Part shown: piece by piece, positions 1 to 5,648 of the stretch
How positions within the stretch are numbered: position 1 is the first letter of the stretch
Layout of the letters: every line of letters begins with the position of its first letter
NCBI GenBank assembly: GCA_020726205.1
Contig: DYTA01000075.1
Location: 1 to 5,648 of the forward strand
From: Nitrosospira multiformis
GTDB taxonomy: Bacteria > Pseudomonadota > Gammaproteobacteria > Burkholderiales > UBA11063
DNA: 5,648 nucleotides
Direction of reading: 5' to 3'
Notes under the pieces: model-generated
What the model saw: only the letters and a program-made list of their open reading frames with translations
Told to the model about the DNA's origin: nothing
The model's database searches: none
Made by a program: the position numbers and the translations under genes

Positions 1-890
1 CTCATGAGCGAGCTGAAACTATTCGCAAGATTGCAAATATAAATACGAAAGCTAATAATTTTAGAGCCCCAGGACATATGTTTCCATTAGTTGCTCGTGA
101 CGGTGGTGTTATAGTTAGACCTGGTCATACTGAGGCTGCAATTGATCTGGCTATTTTAGCTGGTGTTTCACCTGTTGGTGTAATTTGTGAGGTTTTAAAT
201 GAAGATGGGACAATGGCTCGTGTTGATGATTTACACAAATTGGCATCTTTGCATGATTTAAAATTAATTCACATACAAGATTTAATCTCATATCGTAAAT
301 TAAATCAAAAATTAATTGAAAATGTTGCTAATGCAAAGCTACCTACAAAATTTGGAGATTTTAATGTAATTGGCTTTAAATCAATATTTGATGAACAAGA
401 AGCAATAGCATTAGTAAAAGGGGAGTTTAATTATTTAGATACGCCTTTGGTTAGAATACATTCAGAATGTCTAACTGGTGATGGATTTGGTTCTTTACGT
501 TGTGACTGCGGTGAGCAGTTAGCTTCTAGTTTAGCTAAAATAGAACAAGATGGTGGCATATTAATTTATTTACGCCAAGAAGGGCGCGGGATTGGACTCC
601 TGAACAAAATTAAAGCATATGCGTTACAAGATAATGGTATGGATACTGTAGAAGCTAATTTACATCTTGGATTTCCAGATGATATGAGAGATTATTTTCT
701 TGCTGCACAAATTTTACGCGAACTAGGTGTTGTAAATGTCCAACTATTAAGTAATAATCCTCGTAAATTTGATGGTCTTGAGCGTTATGGTATTAATATA
801 GTTGGGCGACAAGAATTAATAATAACGGCAAATGAAAAAAATAAAGATTACTTGGATGTCAAAGTAAGTAAACTTGGTCATTTACTATAG
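1..890 (+). CDS. ribBA: RibBA, bifunctional DHBP synthase / GTP cyclohydrolase II (5' end missing)
   Basis: This cytosolic enzyme starts riboflavin synthesis twice. The N-terminal half turns ribulose 5-phosphate into 3,4-dihydroxy-2-butanone 4-phosphate (DHBP), and the C-terminal half opens GTP to the pyrimidine precursor. The frame is open from base 3, giving 295 visible codons. Fusions of this kind are usually about 400 residues, so about 100 are missing upstream. The ATG at 78 is internal: the 25 codons before it already carry the family motif ERAETIR and lead into RAPGHMFPL. Numbering from that ATG, the DHBP synthase part shows GHTEAA (metal-ligand His17) and CEVLNEDGTMAR (39-49). The acidic loop that also binds metal lies outside the window. 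The cyclohydrolase half begins near residue 90 and looks complete: Zn ligands Cys131, Cys142 and Cys144 (C-x10-C-x-C), RQEGRGIGL, Tyr181 and Arg204 (matching E. coli RibA Tyr105 and Arg128), and DTVEAN. No key residue is lost, so the second half should be active. ribH follows 36 bases later. Confidence 0.96.
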   Translation, partial: HERAETIRKIANINTKANNFRAPGHMFPLVARDGGVIVRPGHTEAAIDLAILAGVSPVGVICEVLNEDGTMARVDDLHKLASLHDLKLIHIQDLISYRKLNQKLIENVANAKLPTKFGDFNVIGFKSIFDEQEAIALVKGEFNYLDTPLVRIHSECLTGDGFGSLRCDCGEQLASSLAKIEQDGGILIYLRQEGRGIGLLNKIKAYALQDNGMDTVEANLHLGFPDDMRDYFLAAQILRELGVVNVQLLSNNPRKFDGLERYGINIVGRQELIITANEKNKDYLDVKVSKLGHLL

Positions 891-914
891 TTAACTATTT
901 ATATATAATTTAAA

Positions 915-918
915 AAGG
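915..918 (+). promoter_or_regulatory. Ribosome binding site of ribH
   Basis: AAGG lies eight bases before the ATG at 927, inside an otherwise purely A/T stretch. It supports that ATG as the start. The encoded N-terminus ([23 protein letters not shown]) also fits the usual beginning of lumazine synthases. Confidence 0.6.
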
Positions 919-926
919 TTTTTTAT

Positions 927-1385
927 ATGATTTTTCAAGGTAGTTTAGTTGCTCCAGAGGGACGTTTTGTTATTGTAGTGAGTAGGTTTAACGAGTTTAT
1001 TACAAGTAAATTACTTGGTGCCGCTATTGATGGTTTAGAGCGACACGGTGTTGCTAGTTCTGATATTGATGTTGCATGGGTACCTGGAGCGTTTGAGTTA
1101 CCTTTGATTGCACAAAAATTTGCAAATACCAAGAAATATAAAGCAGTTATCACTTTGGGAGCTGTAATTAGAGGCTCTACTACACACTATGATTATGTAT
1201 GCAATGAAGTTGCAAAGGGTGTTTCTAAAATTCAGTTAGAGACAGGCGTTCCTGTTATCTTTGGTGTAGTAACTACGGAAAATATTGAGCAAGCAATAGA
1301 ACGAGCAGGTACGAAGGCGGGCAATAAAGGTTATGATGCAGCAGTTAGCGCAATAGAGATGGCAAATTTAATAGATAATATTTAA
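927..1385 (+). CDS. ribH: RibH, 6,7-dimethyl-8-ribityllumazine synthase
   Basis: This is the penultimate enzyme of riboflavin synthesis. It condenses 5-amino-6-ribitylaminouracil with DHBP, the product of the N-terminal half of the upstream RibBA, to give 6,7-dimethyl-8-ribityllumazine. Family members assemble into pentamers or 60-subunit capsids in the cytosol. The protein is 152 residues, close to the usual 154-160, and is a single domain. Visible motifs are SRFNEFIT (19-26, with substrate-stacking Phe21), the PGAFELP loop (53-59), [14 protein letters not shown] with the catalytic-position His87 (His88 in B. subtilis), [13 protein letters not shown] (107-119), and [11 protein letters not shown] with phosphate-binding Arg126. 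All active-site positions are intact. It sits 36 bases after ribBA on the same strand and is presumably cotranscribed with it. The reverse-strand open frame inside it is a shadow. Confidence 0.97.
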   Translation: MIFQGSLVAPEGRFVIVVSRFNEFITSKLLGAAIDGLERHGVASSDIDVAWVPGAFELPLIAQKFANTKKYKAVITLGAVIRGSTTHYDYVCNEVAKGVSKIQLETGVPVIFGVVTTENIEQAIERAGTKAGNKGYDAAVSAIEMANLIDNI

Positions 1386-1406
1386 TCTATTAATTATTAA
1401 ATTTTT
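1368..1406 (+). terminator. AT-rich inverted repeat across the ribH stop, possible weak terminator
   Basis: A perfect 9-base inverted repeat pairs 1368-1376 (TTAATAGAT) with 1385-1393 (ATCTATTAA) around an 8-base loop. The ribH stop codon TAA (1383-1385) lies at the end of the loop and the foot of the stem. A second pairing is possible between 1364-1370 and 1398-1404. A run of five T's follows at 1402-1406. The stem holds only one G-C pair and the T run is not directly adjacent, so the hairpin would be weak. It could attenuate transcription between the riboflavin genes and the envelope gene, or it could be chance in AT-rich DNA. Confidence 0.25.
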
Positions 1407-1427
1407 AGTATTCCGTTTTTAAAAGTT

Positions 1428-1432
1428 GGAGA
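1428..1432 (+). promoter_or_regulatory. Ribosome binding site that sets the L,D-transpeptidase start at 1441
   Basis: GGAGA ends eight bases before the ATG at 1441, which is ideal spacing. An in-frame TTG at 1426 would begin the gene five codons earlier but overlaps this site and has no binding site of its own. Starting at 1441 also gives a standard signal peptide beginning MRFKLL. Confidence 0.8.
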
Positions 1433-1440
1433 TACTTTTT

Positions 1441-3120
1441 ATGCGTTTTAAGTTGCTTGTTGTGCCTTGTTTGTGCTTAATTTTGAATCAAAATGTTTTT
1501 GCAGAGCCATTGACAACAGATGTGTTTGAATCAAATATGTTATCGATGCGAGTTAATACTAATTCAACAAGAGTTATGTGTACGCCAACCATGCGTTGTG
1601 GATCTGTTTTTACTGGGCAGTTTTATAAAACATATAATTTTCAGAATGTTTGGGTTATAAATGGTAAATTAAACCCAGAGGCTTCCTCTTTTTTAGATAT
1701 TTTAACAAATTCATATCTAGATGGACTGAATCCAAATGATTATCACGTTAAAGAAATTAATGATTTAATCAATCAAATTAATGAGTTGAATAAATCAGGT
1801 AAGTTAGTGCCGTCTGCTAAATTATTGGATTTGGAACTAATGTTAAGTGATGCGTATCTATTGTATCTAAAGCATATTGAGGTTGGTCGTATAGATACTA
1901 TGATATATCCTACTTGGCAGATTGATCGTAAACGAGTAAATTTAGTTGAGCAATATTTAACAGCTGTTAGAAATAATCAACTGATTAATACTTTATATAA
2001 TGCTGTACCTAAAACACAGCCATATAAAACGCTCAAACAACAATTAGGAGTTTATCAAAAAATTGCAGAAAATGGTGGTTGGGAATCAATTCCTTTAAGA
2101 ACAGTATTAAAAATAGGTTCTCATGGAGAGAGCGTTAAATTATTACACAAAAGATTATCTGTAATTGACTACTATAAAATAGGTGCTGGTAATAGTTCAG
2201 ATAATTTTGATTTAGATACAAAAAATGCAGTTATTGCTTATCAAAAAGATAATGGACTTGTGCCTAATGGTGTGGTAGATAAAATAACTTTACAATCTCT
2301 TAATATTCCTGTAACTACAAGAATTAAACAGATTCAAATAAATTTAGATAGATTGAGATGGTTACCAATCTCATTAGGTAATCAATATATATGGGTTAAT
2401 ATCCCTAGCTATTCTTTAGAAATTTTTAAGTCTGGTTATAAAGAGTTAGCCATGCCTGTTATTGTAGGTGGCGGTGGTGAAAATAAAACTTGTGTCGTGA
2501 GTAGCACGGTGACAACATTAGAATTAAATCCATATTGGGGAATTCCAAATCGTATTGCTACGAAAGAATATTTACATAAAATTCAGCAAGATCCAGATTA
2601 TTTAGCTAAACATAATATTCGTGTATTTAGCAATAGTACTAAAGAAGAAATTGATCCATCTTCAATTAGTTGGGAAAGTATTAATCCAAATCAATTTAAT
2701 TATTTTTTACGACAAGATCCAGGTAAACAAAATGCTTTAGGTAAAATTAAATTTTTATTTGCTAATAATTGTGGAATTTATCTTCATGATACATCAAATC
2801 CAAATTTATTTAGTAGAAATGCACGTAGTTTAAGCCATGGTTGTGTTAGAGTAGGTCAACCTATGGTTTTAGCCAATTATTTAATCAATGGTAATCCAAA
2901 TTGGAGCACTGATAGAGTAAATAAAGTTATTAAATCAGGTGATCATACGTGGGTTAAACTTACAAATCAGTTACCAATATATATTGTATATCAGACTGTT
3001 GTGGTGAATAATAATAGCCATTTAGAATTTAAAAAAGATATTTATAATGCAGATAATGTGAATTTCCTGGTTTATATTCCAACTACGAATAATTTATCTT
3101 ATAATGTAGTAAGTAAATGA
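1441..3120 (+). CDS. ycbB: YcbB-type L,D-transpeptidase, exported, with peptidoglycan-binding domain
   Basis: This periplasmic enzyme of the YcbB/LdtD family forms or remodels 3-3 crosslinks in peptidoglycan through a cysteine acyl-enzyme. The start at 1441 gives 559 residues (E. coli YcbB is about 615). Residues 1-21 are a signal peptide: Arg2 and Lys4, a hydrophobic core, then VFA before Glu22. Next come a scaffold domain (about 27-215), a peptidoglycan-binding domain (about 223-288, containing GESVKLLHKRL and NAVIAYQKDNGL), and the YkuD catalytic domain (about 316-483). The catalytic centre is IYLHDT with His449 and SHGCVRV with nucleophile Cys468. Between them and the domain start lie the YcbB-specific features NPYWGIPNRIATKE and a long insertion (about 377-440) matching the substrate-capping segment. 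A C-terminal stretch (LPIYIVYQTVVV, KKDIYNAD) is also typical of YcbB. Four other cysteines remain in the mature protein (47, 53, 351, 444). The gene overlaps the next one by four bases. The family assignment is firm; the exact role in this organism is inferred. Confidence 0.93.
   Translation: MRFKLLVVPCLCLILNQNVFAEPLTTDVFESNMLSMRVNTNSTRVMCTPTMRCGSVFTGQFYKTYNFQNVWVINGKLNPEASSFLDILTNSYLDGLNPNDYHVKEINDLINQINELNKSGKLVPSAKLLDLELMLSDAYLLYLKHIEVGRIDTMIYPTWQIDRKRVNLVEQYLTAVRNNQLINTLYNAVPKTQPYKTLKQQLGVYQKIAENGGWESIPLRTVLKIGSHGESVKLLHKRLSVIDYYKIGAGNSSDNFDLDTKNAVIAYQKDNGLVPNGVVDKITLQSLNIPVTTRIKQIQINLDRLRWLPISLGNQYIWVNIPSYSLEIFKSGYKELAMPVIVGGGGENKTCVVSSTVTTLELNPYWGIPNRIATKEYLHKIQQDPDYLAKHNIRVFSNSTKEEIDPSSISWESINPNQFNYFLRQDPGKQNALGKIKFLFANNCGIYLHDTSNPNLFSRNARSLSHGCVRVGQPMVLANYLINGNPNWSTDRVNKVIKSGDHTWVKLTNQLPIYIVYQTVVVNNNSHLEFKKDIYNADNVNFLVYIPTTNNLSYNVVSK
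3117..3120 (+). promoter_or_regulatory. ATGA stop/start overlap coupling the transpeptidase and ABC genes
   Basis: The TGA stop of the transpeptidase (3118-3120) shares bases with the ATG of the ABC gene (3117-3119). The 20 bases before this ATG contain no GGAG-like ribosome binding site, and the next in-frame ATG is at codon 107, inside the first ATPase domain. Translation of the ABC gene therefore probably depends on ribosomes finishing the transpeptidase and restarting. Confidence 0.75.
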
Positions 3121-4544
3121 CAGATTATTTAATTAAAGCTGAAAATATTATATTAAGAAGAGGATCTACAACTCTACTAGAGAATAGTGACTTTAGCATA
3201 TTACGTGGTGAAAATATACTTTTGGTTGGTGCTAGTTCAAGTGGTAAAAGTAGTTTAGTGAAAGCATTGGCTGGTCAATTATATATTGGCGGTAATATTG
3301 AATTTAATTTTAATACGGAACATTCATTGCTAAGTAAAGTAATTTTAGTTGAACAGTATTTCACTTTTAAAGATAATTTTGGTGCACAAGATTTCTACTA
3401 TCAACAGCGTTATAATAGTTATGATGCAGAAAAAACTATGACTATTCATCAGGCAATTGGTTATAACAAAAGTGATGTATTTTTAAATGAATTATTACTA
3501 ATATTGAATTTATTTCATCGAATCAATACTCCACTGATTCAATTATCTAGCGGTGAAAGAAAAAAACTTCAATTAGTATTGGCATTATATAAGACTAGTC
3601 AATTAGTTATACTAGATAATCCTTTTATTGGTCTTGATACAGAATCAAAAAATAACTTAATAATGTATCTTGCAAAAATATCAAAAATTGGCGTAAATAT
3701 TATTTTAATTGATGATAGTAAAATTGTACCAGAGTTTATTTCTTCTGTGATCAAAATTGACAATAAGCAATTATTAAAATTGTCTGTTACAGAATATTGT
3801 AGTAGTTTATTGAAGACGTCTGTAAAACATGATATGATTTATTTTAATTTATTAAAAAATCCATTAGTGGATTATAAATATATTATTAAACTTGAAAATA
3901 TAAACGTTAGTTATTACCAAAAAAAAGTATTATCTAATTTAAGTTGGTCTGTACTAACTGGTGAAAAATGGTTGTTGCAAGGTGTTAATAGTGCAGGTAA
4001 ATCAACGTTACTAAGTTTAATAAATGGAGATCATCCTCAAGCATACGCAAATCAAATTGAGTTATTTGGTAGATTACGTGGTAGTGGTGAAACAATCTGG
4101 GATATCAAACGTCAAATAGGATATATCTCACCAGAGTTACACTGGAATTTTGACAAGTCAATTAGTTGTTTAAATGCAATTTTATCCGGTTTTTTTGACA
4201 CTCAAGGATTATATCATTTAGCTAATAATGATCAAAAAAAATTAGCAATCAGTTATTTAGAACAGTTAAATTTATGTTACATAGCAGAAATGCCTTTGTA
4301 TCAAGTTTCATCTGGTATTCAACGATTAATGTTACTTATTCGTGCATTAGTAAAAAATCCACCATTATTTATTTTTGATGAACCATGCCAAGGTTTAGAT
4401 GATGAGCAAAGCCAATTTTTTGTAAATTTATTAGATAACTTATTTACATACAGTAATCATACTATTATTTATGTTAGCCATCGTGAAGATCAAATTCCTA
4501 AATGTGTTAACAAGTATTTTAAACTAAATCCAATTATTAATTAA
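3117..4544 (+). CDS. modF: ModF-type protein with two fused ABC ATPase domains
   Basis: This soluble tandem ABC protein has 475 residues (E. coli ModF is about 490), with no membrane segment or signal peptide. ModF-family proteins are also annotated as PhrA ('photorepair protein'); the cellular role of the family is poorly defined. Domain 1 (about 5-220): Walker A GASSSGKS (38-45), signature LSSGE (143-147), Walker B LVILDNP (163-169), D-loop GLD. Domain 2 (about 256-470): Walker A GVNSAGKST (289-297), signature VSSGI (397-401), Walker B LFIFDEP (417-423), and switch His455 in VSHRED. Domain 2 carries strongly ModF-like stretches, including NGDHPQAYAN and GRLRGSGETIWDIK. Domain 1 has Asn168 where the catalytic Glu belongs, no switch His (IDDS at 198-201), and no clear A-loop aromatic residue, so its own ATP site looks poorly catalytic. 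Domain 2 looks competent. There is no molybdate gene or permease nearby, so a role in molybdate uptake is not supported here. It is translationally coupled to the preceding transpeptidase. Confidence 0.9.
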   Translation: MTDYLIKAENIILRRGSTTLLENSDFSILRGENILLVGASSSGKSSLVKALAGQLYIGGNIEFNFNTEHSLLSKVILVEQYFTFKDNFGAQDFYYQQRYNSYDAEKTMTIHQAIGYNKSDVFLNELLLILNLFHRINTPLIQLSSGERKKLQLVLALYKTSQLVILDNPFIGLDTESKNNLIMYLAKISKIGVNIILIDDSKIVPEFISSVIKIDNKQLLKLSVTEYCSSLLKTSVKHDMIYFNLLKNPLVDYKYIIKLENINVSYYQKKVLSNLSWSVLTGEKWLLQGVNSAGKSTLLSLINGDHPQAYANQIELFGRLRGSGETIWDIKRQIGYISPELHWNFDKSISCLNAILSGFFDTQGLYHLANNDQKKLAISYLEQLNLCYIAEMPLYQVSSGIQRLMLLIRALVKNPPLFIFDEPCQGLDDEQSQFFVNLLDNLFTYSNHTIIYVSHREDQIPKCVNKYFKLNPIIN

Positions 4545-4551
4545 AATAGTT

Positions 4552-4556
4552 AAGGA
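4552..4556 (+). promoter_or_regulatory. Ribosome binding site of the aminotransferase gene
   Basis: AAGGA ends nine bases before the ATG at 4566, in the 21-base gap after the ABC gene. It is the best ribosome binding site in the window. It fixes the start and shows this gene can be translated independently of its upstream neighbour. Confidence 0.75.
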
Positions 4557-4565
4557 AAATTTATA

Positions 4566-5648
4566 ATGACTATACGTTATGCAAAACGTGCGGCTACGTT
4601 AAAAGCCTCTGAAATTCGTGAAATTCTAAAGCTAACAGAAATGCCTGAAGTTATTTCTTTTGCTGGTGGTTTGCCTGCACCTGAGCTATTTCCAATAACT
4701 GAAATAGCGAGTATTGCTCAAGAAATATTTGAAAAAGATGGGCGAGCTGCACTGCAATATAGTACAACAGAGGGATTTCCATTACTTAGAGAAATTATCG
4801 CTAAAGAGCGTATGAAACTTGCACACGTAGATGCTTGTGTAGATAATATTTTAATGACAGCAGGTTCTCAGCAAGGAATTGATTTTTGTGCTCGCTTATT
4901 TTTAGATGATGGGGATTATGTAATTTGTGAAGAGCCTAGTTATCTTGGCGCATTAAATGTTTTTAATACATATCATGCTAAATATCTTCCTATTCCTATG
5001 GATGAAGAAGGAATGATAATGGAGGAATTGGAAAAAACTTTAGAAGCTTATCCTCAAGCGAAACTTATTTATACTATTCCTGATTTTCAAAATCCAACTG
5101 GACGTACTATGTCAGTTTCTCGGAGAAAAAAATTAGTTGAATTAGCTGAAAAATTTAGGATTCCTGTTGTTGAGGATAATCCTTATGGTGAGTTACGTTA
5201 CGAGGGAGAAAGGTTTCCTGCAATTAAGAGTTTTGATCACAATGGTTGGGTTATATATTTAGGATCTTTCTCAAAAACATTTTGTCCAGGTTATAGAATT
5301 GGTTGGATGTGTGCAAAAAAAGACATACTAAGTAAATTTATAATGTTAAAACAAGTTGCAGATTTGCAGTGTAGTACGATAGCTCAGCGTGAAGTTGCTT
5401 ATTATATTCAGCGTTACAATTTAGATAACCACATTCAATTAATTATTGATATATATAAAAAACGTCGTGACTTAATGTTGGAGAGTATGAAAACATATTT
5501 TCCACCAGAAATTGAGTATACTTATCCAGAAGGTGGGTTATTTACTTGGGTTAAATTAAAAGAAAATCTTGATGCTGCTGAAATTTTGGTTGAAGCATTA
5601 AAAGAAAATGTTGCATTTGTGCCTGGTGCTCCATTTTTCCCATTGTCA
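4566..5648 (+). CDS. PLP-dependent aminotransferase, LysN / 2-aminoadipate aminotransferase-like (3' end missing)
   Basis: This is a cytosolic fold-type I aminotransferase. The frame is open from the ATG to the last base, giving 361 codons. Relatives are about 395-405 residues, so roughly 40 are missing, including the C-terminal Arg that binds the substrate carboxylate. Visible motifs are SEIREILKLTEMPEVISFAG (15-34), GGLPAPELFP (34-43), LQYSTTEGFPLLRE (63-76), the cofactor-binding loop TAGSQQG (98-104), PDFQNPTG with Asn176, VVEDNPYGEL with Asp204 and Tyr207, the Schiff-base lysine Lys237 in GSFSKTFCPGYRIGW with phosphate-binding Arg244, and NVAFVPGAPFF near the end. The N-terminus runs straight into the enzyme domain with no winged-helix segment, so this is not a MocR-type regulator. 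The motifs match Thermus LysN closely, but this class is broad in substrate (2-aminoadipate, aromatic and branched-chain amino acids), so the substrate is not determined. It lies 21 bases after the ABC gene, so cotranscription is plausible. Confidence 0.92.
   Translation, partial: MTIRYAKRAATLKASEIREILKLTEMPEVISFAGGLPAPELFPITEIASIAQEIFEKDGRAALQYSTTEGFPLLREIIAKERMKLAHVDACVDNILMTAGSQQGIDFCARLFLDDGDYVICEEPSYLGALNVFNTYHAKYLPIPMDEEGMIMEELEKTLEAYPQAKLIYTIPDFQNPTGRTMSVSRRKKLVELAEKFRIPVVEDNPYGELRYEGERFPAIKSFDHNGWVIYLGSFSKTFCPGYRIGWMCAKKDILSKFIMLKQVADLQCSTIAQREVAYYIQRYNLDNHIQLIIDIYKKRRDLMLESMKTYFPPEIEYTYPEGGLFTWVKLKENLDAAEILVEALKENVAFVPGAPFFPLS

Noticed and set aside
78..80. ATG at 78 as the start of the first gene
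   Set aside because: The frame is open to the window edge and the 25 codons before it encode conserved DHBP synthase sequence (ERAETIR, RAPGH). It is an internal Met.
887..898. 12-base perfect palindrome ATAGTTAACTAT over the ribBA stop
   Set aside because: It is a real palindrome, but short and AT-rich with no second copy seen in the window and no downstream T run directly attached. There is no support for an operator or terminator.
881..909. Promoter-like pair TTTACT (881-886) and TATAAT (904-909) with 17-base spacing before ribH
   Set aside because: The -10 is perfect, but in such AT-rich DNA this is expected by chance. The transcript would begin at about the ribosome binding site, leaving almost no leader. 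Cotranscription with ribBA explains ribH better.
935..1153. 72-codon open frame on the - strand inside ribH
   Set aside because: It lies wholly within the well-supported ribH gene on the opposite strand and has no recognisable motif, so it is a shadow frame.
1426..1428. TTG at 1426 as the transpeptidase start
   Set aside because: It overlaps the GGAGA ribosome binding site that serves the ATG at 1441, and it adds five residues ahead of a normal signal peptide.
4518..4547. TTTAAA / TAAAAT promoter-like pair before the aminotransferase gene
   Set aside because: The -35 match is poor and it lies within the end of the ABC coding region. Background AT content makes such matches common.
4566..5648. 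MocR-type regulator (GntR DNA-binding domain fused to an aminotransferase)
   Set aside because: The enzyme domain begins at the first codons after a good ribosome binding site and no winged-helix segment precedes it.
1..5648. FMN riboswitch, mobile element, CRISPR array or tRNA
   Set aside because: No long noncoding stretch exists (largest gap 55 bases), and no repeat array, transposase or tRNA-like sequence is seen. An FMN riboswitch, if present, would lie upstream of the window.

Overview
The window is a fully packed, single-strand gene cluster from a low-G+C bacterium (roughly 30% by counting a few lines). It holds five genes, all on the + strand, and no gap longer than 55 bases. In order they are: the 3' part of ribBA (bifunctional riboflavin precursor synthesis), ribH (lumazine synthase), a YcbB-type L,D-transpeptidase, a ModF-type protein with two fused ABC ATPase domains, and the 5' part of a PLP aminotransferase of the LysN (2-aminoadipate aminotransferase-like) class. 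The YcbB and ModF proteins are close in sequence to their gammaproteobacterial counterparts. Together with the AT-rich coding and the ribBA-ribH order, this suggests a low-G+C gammaproteobacterium. Francisellaceae is my best guess, from memory of gene content rather than a search, and it is weakly held.

Layout. Bases 1-890 are the end of ribBA; the start lies outside the window. After a 36-base gap, ribH runs 927-1385 with a recognisable ribosome binding site. A 55-base gap follows. Its left edge carries an AT-rich inverted repeat across the ribH stop (a possible weak terminator) and its right edge carries the ribosome binding site of the L,D-transpeptidase gene. That gene runs 1441-3120 and overlaps the ABC gene (3117-4544) by four bases (ATGA). 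A 21-base gap with a good ribosome binding site leads into the aminotransferase, which starts at 4566 and is cut by the window end.

How the genes work together. RibBA makes both precursors of the riboflavin skeleton, and RibH joins the DHBP-derived carbon unit to the pyrimidine intermediate, so these two are one pathway. The exported L,D-transpeptidase would make or remodel 3-3 peptidoglycan crosslinks in the periplasm. The ModF-like protein is cytosolic and has no membrane partner or molybdate gene nearby. Its link to the transpeptidase is the stop/start overlap, which implies joint translation but does not reveal a shared function. The aminotransferase is a soluble metabolic enzyme with no evident link to its neighbours.

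I see no mobile element, CRISPR array, tRNA, rRNA or riboswitch, and no clear new system. The most noteworthy points are the lopsided ATPase sites of the ModF-like protein and its translational coupling to an envelope enzyme.
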